DNA of 64,000 nt from Ophiostoma sp. CBS 140.51 (lineage: Eukaryota > Ascomycota > Sordariomycetes > Ophiostomatales > Ophiostomataceae). Position 1 is the first letter of the stretch. Every line of letters starts with the position of its first letter. This document shows positions 22,638-33,101 of this stretch, piece by piece. The notes beneath the pieces are model-generated. The model saw nothing but the letters and a program-made list of their open reading frames with translations. It had not been told where the DNA came from and ran no database searches. Location of the stretch: positions 146,685 to 210,684 of the forward strand of contig JANSLP010000031.1 of the NCBI GenBank assembly GCA_029298735.1. The letters are read 5' to 3'. The translations under genes and the position numbers were made by a program.

Positions 22638-24720
22638 CTACCACACATCGTCATCTTCATTCTCCTCGTCGTACTCATTGTCTGGCTTTTCTTCGTTGTC
22701 AAAATGTTCTAGGACCAGCCGGTCACGGTCAACGTCAAACTCGAGACGGCCCGTCATGAGACAGCACGCGCGCAGAACGGCATACCCCTCATCGACACCA
22801 TCATCACCACCCTCGCAGTCGTCGCCGTGACCGTCGGCGGCTGGTGTACCCAGATCGGCTTCTGTGATGACGCGTAAACGCGTGACGCCTGTCTCCACGT
22901 TGCTCTTGAAGCAGAGGCGGACAGGGCGGGCATATTCGTCGATGCTCTTGGTGTTGTCCTCGACGGCGACGCAACACATGCCGAGCGCGCGCTGGCCGCC
23001 GTTTTCGTACGTCAGGACGATACCGCGTAGAAGGCCGTCATTATCCTTGTCTTCAGAGACATAGGTGAAGACTTGCGCATGGGTGACTCCGGCCAGCGGC
23101 ACATTGCTCTGGAAAGCGTCCTCGGTGAGTTGATCGTGGGGGTACGCCGAGTGGTTGAAGCGGTGGCGGCGTGTGCCGTTGCGGACGGCGGGCGCGGCAC
23201 GAGAAGACACTGCGACGTTGTATACACCCACATCCGTGACGGCACCATTGGCGCTGTTGACGGCGCTGTAGACGAGCGCGCGCGGTTTCTCTAAAGGTGC
23301 AGTCATAATGGTCTCGCAGGGCGCGTCGTAGAGGCTGTACCCCAGCAGAGTATCGCCCGTTAACGTCTTGCGGAACATGAGTGACATTGCGCCCTGGGCA
23401 TCCGAAGACAGGTATGGCGTGTACGCGTCCTTGCGCACGCCTATGGCTTCGATGCGGTCGCCGGGGGCCAAGGGCATGTACTGCCAGAGAGCGTCCTCGG
23501 TGGATACTGTCAAACGAGCGGCGGTAGCGGCGGCGGACGGCTTGGCAGCGGTGTGCGCGTGGACGCCGAGCAAACTGCCGCCGTTGGACAGCAATGTCAA
23601 CCCTGTGACGGTGTTGCCCTCTGGGTCGAGGTCAACGACATGAAGGTACGACGAGGGACCAACGCGCTTCGGATGTTTTCGCATATAAGCAACATCCTTG
23701 ATGGGCGGCGGCACTGGCGTGTCCCAGATTTGCAGCCCAACAAGGCCCGAGGGGAGCTCAAGGCGGCCGAGGCCGAGTTGGAAATGGACTTTGGCGCCTT
23801 CTGCCCCGTCGGCACCGTCAAGGATCTTGGCTTCGCAAAGCGCATAGGCCAGCTCGCCAGCAGATGTGGTGCCGTCATAGGCTGGACGCTCTGGCAGGCG
23901 CTCGATCCGTAGCAGACCGTGTGTGTCGACGGCGAGGCGGATAAAGCTGTCGTCTGTTGTAGCTGTAGTTGTCTCCTTCTCCTCGCGGCGGACCAGCTGC
24001 CCGCCTCTCTCCCAGGCTTCCACCTTGGATAGTGGAATCGATGTGGGATGTGCGGCAGCATCGTCTTTAGACGACTCCGCAATCTCATGTTTCTCGCGCT
24101 CAGCAAGTGACAACGCCAGGTATGCGGCCGCATTGAGCCGCCACAGAGGACTGTCCTTGCTCAGCTCGCGGATATTGCTAGCCAGCTCGGGCGGCATGCG
24201 TGCCATGCCAGAAATACCAAGGTGCTTGTACAAGGTTATGGACATGGACAGCTGCGCATTGTCGTTCTCGAACAACGAAAGGAAGGGTGCCTTTTTCCAC
24301 GGCGTGCGCCACGAAGCGGCAATCCAGAGGCGCTGCCGGGCCTTTTCTGCCGTCTCATTGTCTTTTGTAGCCGCCTGCTCGTACACCTCCAGACAGTCGG
24401 CGTGCAGAGTGACAACATCCGGCGCAACGACGCATGTCTTGCAGCCTGCCCAGCGGCACAAGTACGAGTTCTTGTAGGCCTTGACGGTCGATGGTGCGAT
24501 AAAAGACATTGGCTCGGTGCAACTGGCAAAAGCAGACCCGTCGAGAGTGCCGGACACTAGAGTTGTCAGCGATCATTTTATCATTCGGTATCTCGTTTGT
24601 TCATTCCCACGCACAAGCTACAAACTGGTCGTCTTTGACGACACGCGTGCCGCAGATGCCGCATTGCGGCACCAGTGACCAATGCTGTAGGTCGAAATCG
24701 GAAGACGGTAACGGCGTCAT
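22638..24720 (-). CDS. Conserved fungal protein of unknown function
   Basis: Two exons (24615-24720 and 22638-24556) give 674 residues. The 58-bp intron starts GTGCGT, has a GCTGAC branch point and ends CTAG. The large exon has no ATG at its head, so the upstream exon is required; it supplies MTPLPSSDFDLQHWSLVPQ and a Cys pair, CGIC. The N-terminal part (CGICGTRVVKDDQF, TEPMSFIAPSTVKAYKNSYLCRW, CKTC, APDVVTLHADCLEVY) resembles the Cys-containing head of a widespread ascomycete family without assigned function. That family often has an F-box-like motif next (here MARMPPELASNIREL). The long remainder resembles repeated beta-strand modules. The C-terminus is highly acidic (NEEKPDNEYDEENEDDDVW). 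I do not assign a role. Confidence 0.8.
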
Positions 24721-25453
24721 GGTGTAGGACTGTAGAAGGGGGTGGCGACAGGTTCACGATGAAGAGGAACTTTGTGATACCGGCAACAGCTTATATCATG
24801 AACAAAGAAGACGTTGAGGACGCGTACCTGTCAATGTTGCAAAATGCCTTGTGAGAGCCCTCGCTAGTGGGGTCAAGAGGCATCAGCCCTGGAAGTTCAG
24901 CGGCTCTTGATACGATATCCGAATTGGCCCCACTCTTGTCTTGCATGTGAGGCAACAAGTGGTATCTATACAAAACATTCGGTACGTTCAATACGTGTTG
25001 GCATTTGCATGTCGAACAGACCACGGTGCATCAGCACTTTCATGCCAGGAGATATTTGATATATCTTTTCCCTCTTCTATGTCATACGACCAGCTAATAA
25101 AGTATAATAAATTGAAGGCCTCTTTCTCTTCTCGTCGCATCGCTACAATTCCTGTGTATAATTAATTTATAACAAAAATGTGAAAAGGCAAATCGAATTA
25201 GTAAAGAGAGTAAACATGCCACTTCATACGTCCCTGCTAGCAATGCAGCTCATATACGACGATCCATGAACGCCTTCGGAAAATATTTCGGGGGGTATAA
25301 TAATATAAATTTAGATCGTTGGATAAATTGTTACACCTAAAGCACTTTGTCGGCGAGAAATAAGACTGTCTCAATACGGTATATACATATATACTCTCTT
25401 CATCGTTTCTTTTCTTTCTTCTCTTTATTTTTCTCTTTCGTCACTTCCCTCCC
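24721..25453. other. Intergenic, A/T-rich
   Basis: These 730 bp lie between two tandem - strand genes: upstream of the 674-residue gene and downstream of the MFS pump. The section 25050-25440 is strongly A/T-rich and probably includes the pump's 3' end. No coding frame is supported. Confidence 0.5.
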
Positions 25454-27352
25454 TTACACAGCCGACTGGTTCACCCGCTTCTCCTGCTCGTGCTGGGCCA
25501 CGGCACCGACGGCCGCATCTTGCTCGCTCACATTGACGGTAATGTTGACGCTCTTGGTCAGCAGGTGGTCGACATTGGGCGCAAAGATGGCCAAAATGCT
25601 GCCGAGACCGGAAAACGCAATGGTCGTCAAGAAGACGGTGTTGTAGGCCGACGAGTTGGCTTCCTGGTAGGCACGGACACCGGCGGCCTGGATGGCCGGG
25701 GTGAGACCGACGACAGAGTCCCAGGCCGAGGCAGTACCGGCCGAGACGGCGGCAATAAAGGCAGCGACGGAGCTCTCGGGCAGACCGGCGGCAATGACGG
25801 CAGGTGGGACCTTGGCGGGGATGGTCTGGGCCAGACGGTTGCTGAGGACCGTCGTGTAGATGGTGGAGCAAATGGTCGAGATGAGCGAGCGTGAGGAGCC
25901 ACCCGTACCGGCATAGGTGCCAATCTCTCGCTGGTCTTCAATGGAAATGGTGGCCACCGTCGAGTTGAGAAGCTCGTTCCACCCAATAAAAAAGGACGCA
26001 AAAAAGATGAGGGCGGACGAGCGCACCACAGTGTCGGGCGTGCTAGTGGCCATGACGCCCAACAAAACACCACCGACGGGAAAGACGACCATGATTTGCC
26101 AGTTGGTCTTGCGCTTGAAACCCGCCGCACAAAACTCGCCGGCAAGAATACCACAACCAGGGATGCACGACATCCAGCCGGCCCACATGCTGCTGTGGCC
26201 CTCGGAGTAGAGGGCGGCGACCATGCTGGGCCACAGGATGGCGTTGGCGTAGTAGATGGCGGCACCCAGGGACCACAGAATAATGGTAATGTTCCAGCCG
26301 CGGTGCTTAAAGACGTGGATGGGCATCATGGGCTCTTTGAGGTTGCCATAGGTCTCCCACAGGACAAAGGCGACGATGATGACAAAGCCGAGCACAATCG
26401 TTACGATGACGGCAGCGCTCTTCCACGGGTGAAGCGAACCACCCCAAGAGATGCCCATAAGGAAGAGAAGGAGGCCAAGAGTCACCAGGAAGATGCCCAG
26501 GTAGTCAAAGTGCTTGATAAACTCCTTCTTGTTGGCCGACGCGTGCTTCATCGCGAAGGTAGGTGGGTGATAGAAGAAGTAAAAGAGAACGGTCGTGATG
26601 GCGTTAAGGGCAATCAGGAAATAAAAGATACCGCGCCAGCCAGCCGCCGTCTGGTAGATGAAGGCATACGAAATCGCTGGGGCCAGACCGCTGCCGGGGA
26701 TGCCCCAAACGAAAACGTACGCCTGCGCCAGGAAACGCCATTTGAGCGGCACAATCTCGCCGACGGCAAACGAGTATGAGAGTTGCACAGAGGCGCCGAC
26801 GCCAATGAGTGTTTCGCCCGCAATCAAAGCCGGGATGTTAGGCGCCACCGCACACACAATCGCTCCAACGGTACCAATGGCGTTGCCGCCAATAAACCAC
26901 CAGCGACGACCAAAGATGTCCGTGACACGGCCGACGATAATCAGGCCAATCGAGCTTGTCAACAGGTACGACATGGACACCCATGTCAGGTTCGGGTCGG
27001 GGCCAATGTCCGCATTGACAATGCCCAGCACGGGCGCAATCAGCGAGAAGCCGCCCACACCACAGCAAAAGGACATGCCGATGCCCAGCATGGATCCCAG
27101 GAAATTCATGCTCCGGAAGTAGCCCGCCGGCAGCTCGTCGTCAGCCACGGCGAAATCGGCGCCGACCACATTGTCGTCCTCGTTGTGGCCGAGGCCGCTC
27201 TTTTCATAGGCGGCTGGAGCGTCGGCTTCGGTAATGTTGTCATGGTGTTGGGTCGTGATTTGGTCGACGCCGCTGCCGCTGCCTTCGTGCTCGACGTGGG
27301 CGGCCACGTTGGTCTCGGACTTGGTGCCGGGACTCCCAGCGAGGTCTGCCAT
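25454..27352 (-). CDS. MFS efflux pump, fungal TRI12/siderophore-transporter type
   Basis: A 632-residue membrane transporter in a single exon, close to the usual length of this 14-segment MFS branch (Fungal_TRI12, PF06609). These proteins export mycotoxins or move siderophores by proton exchange. The hydrophilic N-terminus (about 75 residues) is followed by FLGSMLGIGMSF, PVLGIVNADIGPDPNLTWVSMSYLL, then the signature VGRVTDIFGRRWWFIGGN and AGETLIGVGASVQLSYSFAVGEIVPLKWR, both strongly diagnostic. Later, YYANAILWPSMVAALY and QREIGTYAGTGGSSRSLIS are also typical of TRI12-like pumps. No terpene cyclase, NRPS or PKS lies in the window, so the cargo is unknown. It shares a 2-kb upstream region with the divergent EthD-domain gene. 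Confidence in the family is high. Confidence 0.93.
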   Translation of the reverse strand: MADLAGSPGTKSETNVAAHVEHEGSGSGVDQITTQHHDNITEADAPAAYEKSGLGHNEDDNVVGADFAVADDELPAGYFRSMNFLGSMLGIGMSFCCGVGGFSLIAPVLGIVNADIGPDPNLTWVSMSYLLTSSIGLIIVGRVTDIFGRRWWFIGGNAIGTVGAIVCAVAPNIPALIAGETLIGVGASVQLSYSFAVGEIVPLKWRFLAQAYVFVWGIPGSGLAPAISYAFIYQTAAGWRGIFYFLIALNAITTVLFYFFYHPPTFAMKHASANKKEFIKHFDYLGIFLVTLGLLLFLMGISWGGSLHPWKSAAVIVTIVLGFVIIVAFVLWETYGNLKEPMMPIHVFKHRGWNITIILWSLGAAIYYANAILWPSMVAALYSEGHSSMWAGWMSCIPGCGILAGEFCAAGFKRKTNWQIMVVFPVGGVLLGVMATSTPDTVVRSSALIFFASFFIGWNELLNSTVATISIEDQREIGTYAGTGGSSRSLISTICSTIYTTVLSNRLAQTIPAKVPPAVIAAGLPESSVAAFIAAVSAGTASAWDSVVGLTPAIQAAGVRAYQEANSSAYNTVFLTTIAFSGLGSILAIFAPNVDHLLTKSVNITVNVSEQDAAVGAVAQHEQEKRVNQSAV

Positions 27353-29429
27353 TTTGATGGTTGGGGGCAGTCAGAGGAAGGTGTTTTGATGAAGAAAAGA
27401 GTAAAGGTGGAACAGAGATGAAGAAACAGAGAAAAGAAAGAGTAAGAAAGGAGAAGAGAAGAAAACGACAGGGGAAACGGAAAAGATCAGCAGGGAACGG
27501 GGACGCGCCTTGCTTTTCTACGTCGGGGTCAACAGTCAGGATGTGGTACAGAGAAGACTATGCGTACCATGGGAAGGCTCTAGCGTGATACAGAGAGCGC
27601 AGATACTCCGACCGACTCCGATTAGTTTTCCTGCCTTGCTAACACATGGACCATCCACATCCCATGGAGATGGTAAGCCGCTGGCAGTTGAGCGTGGCCA
27701 AGAAGAGTGGGCACGGCTCAGACAGGGCGGAACGCCAAAGATACAAGTACAGACTACGGGGTATGGGGTATGAGAAACGGGGCATGGGAATGGAGGACGT
27801 GGGGAGATAGGATGCGGCCAACGAGCGAGAGCCAGGCTCGCCAGGGTAAGAATTGGCCGAAAAGAAGACGACCCCCGCGAGGAACGGCCGGGGTCTTGAC
27901 ACACGCCACAGATGGAAGGTGATTAATTGTCTCGCCTGTTTGGCGAGATGAAGTTTTCCTCTCATGTGGTGCACATAATTTTTGTTTTTCCAACAACTGC
28001 CGTAAAAGTCAATAGACGGGGGGGCAATGGCATTGGTTCCAGTGAGCTGTGAATATTGGAGTCAACGACTTGTAGGCATTGAAGTGTGCCGGACTGTAAT
28101 GAAGTGGTCGGGAAACAATCGAAATCAGGCTCTAAATTTTTTTATGTTTGACTGGTCGTGGCGTTGTTTGTTAATCGTCACTAACACGGACGTAGGCCTG
28201 CGTAAACTTTTCCGGTGAAAATGGGGCTTTTGTCTGGGGAAAATGCTCCAAGAAACGCGGGGTTGGGGCGCCAACCCTTCACTAGGGACGGATCCTGGCC
28301 GAAGAAACCAAGTGGAGAAGGAAGAGGAGAAACAATGTGCAAAGGAGTGAATAATAAGACAGGCAAGGAGAAGGGGAAAGGTAAGAAAAGAAGGCTGGAA
28401 CGGAGGAGAGTCCGTAGGTAATTGAGTGAGAAGCTTGTCAATGAGAAATGATCAAAAAGCTAAAGAAGATACAAATAAACAAATAAGTGACACATGAACA
28501 GTTTTGCGCTGAATTGACCAACATAGAAAAGCAGTCGTCATGAAATTAAACGAAGAAAAGAAAACAAAACAGACAGAGGGGATACTGACTGCCGTCGTAA
28601 CGTGACCACGCGTTGTGGAGAACTCGAGGATGGAGGAAGCTGCGGGAGCGTAAAACGACAAGCGTGTTTTGGGGGCGGGCGTCGACGTGGAAATGGTAGA
28701 TAGTAGATAGGAGAGTGAATAAACAGACTGGGGAAAGGAAGAATTAGACTGGCAGTCTGGGTTTTACACTCTTGGAAGTCGGGGGATTCCACGATCTCCT
28801 GCCCTATTTTGTGCGCCCCGTTCTCTTAGTCCAGAACTGTCCCAGGAATGACGTCCCGGACATGGAATACCCGTGATGAGATTGGTCCATGCTCAGCGTG
28901 GCGGGAGCTGGCAAGTTGTGGCCTCTCATTATCTTCTCAGCTCAAACACAACTAGACAGTCATGTTCTTTCTTGTTCTGGGCAAATAGACTACACGAGTC
29001 AAGATATGGCTGACCATAACTTGTCCACCACCCTCAGTTTGGGAAAACAAGATCCAATTGAACAAGCTAGACATCGCCAGAGAAGAGGGGATCTTGAGGG
29101 GAATGAGGAGTTGAATGTAGACAAGAAAGACAAGTCTCAACAAGAGAAAGCTAAATAGAAGGCACGGTGGCGGCTTGGATGGGCGATTAGATGGTCCAGT
29201 TTTCGAGATCTAATTCCAATACTCTGATTAACGGCTGAAGACGCAACAAGTCAAGGATCCCTCTTTGTGGTTGAGCTTGGACACGAAACATCGCACTAAA
29301 GAAAGCCACATTTAACGAAGAGAAAAAAGGGACGCCATCGGAAGAAAAAAAACGATATACCGGCTCTGTCCCACTTCCTTTTACCCCAGATTCTCTCGTT
29401 ATCACGGCTCTACCGTCATCGCTGTCACC
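27353..29429. promoter_or_regulatory. Divergent intergenic region (TRI12-type pump / EthD)
   Basis: Two kilobases without a supported gene lie between the divergent pump and EthD genes. The first 150 bp are A/G-rich on the + strand, that is a pyrimidine-rich leader for the pump. A 50-codon frame starting MADHNLSTTLSLG (29007-29159) is weakly reminiscent of small fungal proteins, but I do not support it as a gene. Confidence 0.4.
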
Positions 29430-30006
29430 ATGGCCGACGCTCCGACAACCACGTCTGGCGACCCGGCCCCGGTCGACCACACCTTTACGCACACCCACAA
29501 ACTCGCCTATGACAAGGGTAACCCGCCCAACCGCCAGCGGTACTGGCGCATCAATATGTACTTCAACAAGAAGCCGGGCATCTCGGACGAGTATTTTACG
29601 AACCACTGGCACCATGTGCACGCAGACCTGGTGACGGGGATGAAGTCGTTTAACAAACTCAACTTGCTGCGGTACAACCAGTTCTTCCAAGAGGCGGGCG
29701 CCAAGAAAGCGGCCGAGGCCATGGGCTACGGCCCTGTGTTGACATGGGATGCGTGCACCGAGTTTTGGGTGCACAGCATTGAAGATTTTGTGGCGTTTAC
29801 CAAGAGCCAAGAGTATATTGACGCGACGCGTAGGTCACCTCCACACTCGTTTTTAACAGCTCGTCTCTAACAGTGCAGCCGACATGCACAACTTCTGCAA
29901 CGTCGAAGATGGGATCCGGATCATGGCCGGGTACGATAACCTCGTGTTTGGCGAGGCCGTGCCGGGCTACGGTGAAGACGGCGTGGTCAAGAAGGACTTG
30001 GAGTAG
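29430..30006 (+). CDS. EthD-domain protein (dimeric alpha+beta barrel)
   Basis: Two exons (29430-29829 and 29879-30006) give 175 residues. The 49-bp intron runs GTAGGT to TGCAG with a CTAAC branch point. A nearer CAG at 29871-29873 is rejected because it breaks the frame. The EthD ferredoxin-like domain is shown by RYWRINMYFNKKPGISDEYFTNHW followed by HHVHADLVTGMKSFNKLNLLRYNQF, the family's F/Y-x-x-x-W-x-x-x-H pattern, then TEFWVHSIEDFVAFTKSQEYI. The second exon (DMHNFCNVEDGIRIMAGYDNLVFG) completes the repeat. EthD proteins include fungal dehydratases and decarboxylases of polyketide pathways and many proteins without known activity. It is divergent from the TRI12-type pump, so a joint role in detoxification or metabolite handling is possible but unproven. 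Confidence 0.88.
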
Positions 30007-30515
30007 CCACGTGGAAACATGTATATGCAACTGCAGTGTTGACATGTGCAGAAGTGTAAGATGAGAATTGAACAAAGATTAGTCCGATATGGTTTGACAG
30101 CATGGCTTGTGATTTTGGACCAGGGAATGCAACTTCCAGAAAACAGCCCGGTGGCAATGCGTTTCATCCCTTTCAACGCCCGTGAGTCATTAATACGCAG
30201 CAAGGTGATTCATCTTGAACAGCTGCAACGTCCATTGCAACCTCGATGCGGCAGTTTTGCTTTGTGCACGCACACACGGTAAACATTTCCAGAGCTTCCC
30301 CTCTTTCCACTTTCTTTTCTTTTTTTCCCCGTGCGGAGAAACAGCCGCCTTCTGCTGGATCAGCCACCCTTCTCCCCAAGCTTCTGCTAGTTGCAGTTTT
30401 TAGATCCCTGTGACAGGTTTCGGACGACAGGTCTAGAACAAGAACAGCATAGCACCATACCATCCCGCGGAGTAATACCGTTAGGCTCGTTTTCTCATCG
30501 TGAGATACTCCGACG
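30007..30515. other. Intergenic, no gene seen
   Basis: This 509-bp stretch follows the EthD gene and precedes, on the other strand, the DUF4246 remnant. I find no coding frame or regulatory element I can name. Confidence 0.4.
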
Positions 30516-30977
30516 TCACAGCCTCGTGCGAAGTAGTGTCCAGAGAACTGCCAGCCTAGTCGTCACCCTTTGGACGAGATAACGTGCGCTGTAGTCCCGA
30601 TGCCACAGTGCCTCATCCATGTCCATTGGCCACCCGTCGGTGTGGGTGAGAATCTGGTCGAGAACTTCCTGTGGCAGACTGTTGTCGCCAGCCAACGTTT
30701 GCAACTCACGCGCAACTGCCTCTGCCCACCACTCATTCTGTTGCTGCGGCACATTGCGCGTTGAACACACTCGGTAGTGTGGGTCAACCAGCAACAGCGT
30801 CAGCCAGCGAAAACGGCCCGGTTTCGTCTTGTGGACAAGCTCGAATGGCCGCAGGCGGCGCTCCGTCACGGTGGAGAACGCCACCATGCGGCCGGGCGGC
30901 GCAAGAGCCACCGACCCGACACGCTGGTATTCAGCACCTTGCAAGTACGATTCATCGGAGAGGTATCTGTATGACAT
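30516..30977 (-). pseudogene. C-terminal remnant of a DUF4246 protein
   Basis: The 153-residue frame contains RVGSVALAPPGRMVAFSTV, PFELVHKTKPGRFRWLTLLLVDPHYRVCSTRNVPQQQNEWWAEA. That is the conserved C-terminal part of DUF4246 proteins, a fungal family usually 500-700 residues long whose core resembles 2-oxoglutarate/iron oxygenases. The last 30 residues do not match the usual tail well. Sequence upstream (31000-31100) shows no continuing DUF4246 frame and no clear splice site, so most of the protein is missing. I call it a truncated relic; a short functional derivative is less likely. Confidence 0.72.
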
Positions 30978-31530
30978 ACCCAGGCCTTCGAGTCGGACGG
31001 ACTGGAATTTCCAGGCTGTGCGTCGGGCTGCAGCATACTATATATCGGGTCAAAGACGAGTTTAAAACAGCGGTTGGAGGCACGGAAAGTAACCGGCATA
31101 CTCTTCTCTTACTTGCAACAACTTCTTCTTGAAGAGGGAGCGGAAAGAACGAGCGGCGTAGTACTGAGTTGGGACATCGAGGTCATGCCCTCTTCTAGGT
31201 ATACTCCCTCGTTGTTCCTCCTCTTTTGTCTTTCATTTTGAACTCCTAATCAGAGGCCACTGTCTGACAAAGCACGGCCCTCAGGGGGTGTGCACAGCGG
31301 GCCTGATGATTAAGCAGGGACTTGTGGGGTAGGAAGGGAAATTACTTGGGAAGAGAAGAGAAGGGGAGAGGAAAAAGGAACAAGAATTATCATCAACAAA
31401 CGAGAATAGCACGCAGACAGACAACAAGAATAACAAGACTACGTTTATCATCGAAAGCGCATCGAGAGAAGCGAAAGGAATCAGGCTCGACGCGGCTCGT
31501 GCCGTTAGTCTGGTAAATGGCGCCCGACGT

Positions 31531-31647
31531 CACGTGAGAGTTGCGAAAGGATGTTGGGCAATGTGCATGACATTCTATGGAATAGACAAGTCAGGCCTCT
31601 CAGAGGCAGGACCACCTATCTAGAGCCCATCACGTGACGTACACGTG
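31531..31647. promoter_or_regulatory. Cluster of three CACGTG (E-box) sites
   Basis: CACGTG occurs at 31531-31536, 31631-31636 and 31642-31647; the middle one is the longer palindrome TCACGTGA. This is the core site of bHLH regulators such as Cbf1-type and SREBP-type factors in fungi. No neighbouring intact gene starts here, so the target is unclear. Confidence 0.45.
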
Positions 31648-31679
31648 GCCGGCCAGGCTGGTGGGTCCAACAAAGGACG

Positions 31680-31723
31680 ACTTCTGATCAGGAGGTCCGC
31701 CTTCGCGGCCTCTGATCAGAAGT
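31680..31723. repeat. 44-bp inverted repeat (hairpin)
   Basis: The outer arms ACTTCTGATCAG and CTGATCAGAAGT are perfect 12-bp complements. The inner part (GAGGTCCGC and GCGGCCTC) also pairs, apart from one bulged T, leaving a loop of about four bases. The stem is therefore about 20 bp. It lies in non-coding DNA next to the CACGTG cluster. Confidence 0.9.
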
Positions 31724-32422
31724 TGTGAAGGTGAGAGGAGAAGGGACGCTTTTTACTGATTTCAGGATACTTTCGTTGCCAAACACACCTGCCATCAAAA
31801 CAGAGTGCGAGTGGCGCGCTCCTTCTTTCTCATACAGCAAACACAACACCTTTTGGTTGTGGGCGTTGTAGAGAGAGAGAGAGGGCACGACTCTCCACCC
31901 CGTTTCAGTACATCCACCTTTTGTTCTGGCTCGTGGGAGAGCTGTCCGTCTGGCTTTACGGGTGCCGGCGTGCTTGCGAATTTATTGTAGTTTCTGTTCT
32001 TTACCCACTTAACCGGCTTCTAGAGACCTTTATATCGGAGGCTGTCTTCAACTCGTTAGCGGTAATTTTTACGGAGTATCTTTTATATGTGTCGGCTCTT
32101 TTTGTTACGTGCTTATCGGCAGGCCTCGTAATCGTCATCTTGCCTTGTCTGTTGCCATCGTCGGCGGAGTTGTTGGACTTCTATACAAATGTCTTTACTT
32201 TTTGGTTGAACCCTGCCACTTAGCGTGGTGACAGGCTAGACCATAGCGTGGACGCCTGGATAGGAAGGCCTTAATAGTTATCGTAAAGAATCTATTCTAT
32301 ATGGTCCCTGTCTCCGATTTCCGCAGTATAGTTAAGCTGAGCGAGATATCCTTAAACTGCCTGCCGGAGCTTAGGTGGGTCGGTCTCAGTCCACATGCGT
32401 TTTGGTCGGCGTCGCTGGTTGC

Positions 32423-32562
32423 TGTTACGAAGAGACACTTTCCCAGGGGAGGAAGCGTAACTCTGCTAGGTGATCAGGCTAGGGGAGGGCTTGCTCGGTA
32501 AGATAGTGATAAGGTGTAACGGTAGAACTATACTCAACACGTATAAGAGTAACGAGGGCACA
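32423..32562 (+). repeat. Degenerate solo-LTR-like repeat, copy A
   Basis: A 140-bp segment starting TGTTACGAAGA and ending GAGGGCACA, thus with TG...CA ends as in LTRs. It shares TCTGCTAGGTGATCAGGCTA and TAGTGATAAGGTGTAACGG with copy B at 36391-36547 in the same orientation. Similarity stops at both ends. No target-site duplication is visible, so it is probably an old solo LTR or a fragment. Confidence 0.65.
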
Positions 32563-33101
32563 GAAATGGTGGTAGGTGAGAGTGCTTTTATGTTAGACAA
32601 GCGGTAACGACTGAGTCCCTTCTCCTAAGAGGAAGTCCTTAGTCCTATATATAACTGGTCAAGTTTATGCGTCGTTTATTCCTAAGTTTATTCCCCGTCT
32701 GAACTTTCTTCTGGTTGGTCCGCCACCCGGTGTGGCGTCCCAGTCTCCTAGCCACACCTGTGTTGCTTGCTCTCCTCGCCTTATGATTCTTCTGTCCCGT
32801 GAAGCAACCCTTCTATCGTGACCTGTGGCGGCTAATGTTGTGGCCACCTTTATTGGCTACCTGACTTTGTCTGGACAGAGAGATTCTCTTTTGCAAGTTG
32901 GTCTAGTTGGTTTTGCACGATATTGTAACGTTTAACAAAATTGAAAGAATATTTAAGACACAAAAAAGCCCCTTTTTGAATGGTCTCTCTATATTTTTCC
33001 ATACTGGACGTGATCGGACGAAATCAGTTTCAAGGAATATCGAAACGCTTGACATTATATACAACTCCACGTACACCTATATCTCCCGCTGGACTGTGCG
33101 C

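Larger units (their letters stand above)
30978..33101. other. Gene-poor stretch with repeats, upstream of the DUF4246 remnant
   Basis: No intact gene is supported in these 2.1 kb. The notable elements, listed separately, are three CACGTG sites, a 44-bp hairpin and an LTR-like repeat. A hydrophobic open frame without an ATG (about 31820-32223) may be an eroded membrane-protein exon. From 32640 on the sequence is T-rich with scattered stops in all frames, as in degraded transposon DNA. Confidence 0.45.

Noticed and set aside
29007..29159. 50-codon frame MADHNLSTTLSLG...
   Set aside because: Short, charged and without a recognisable motif or neighbour context. It is possible but unsupported.
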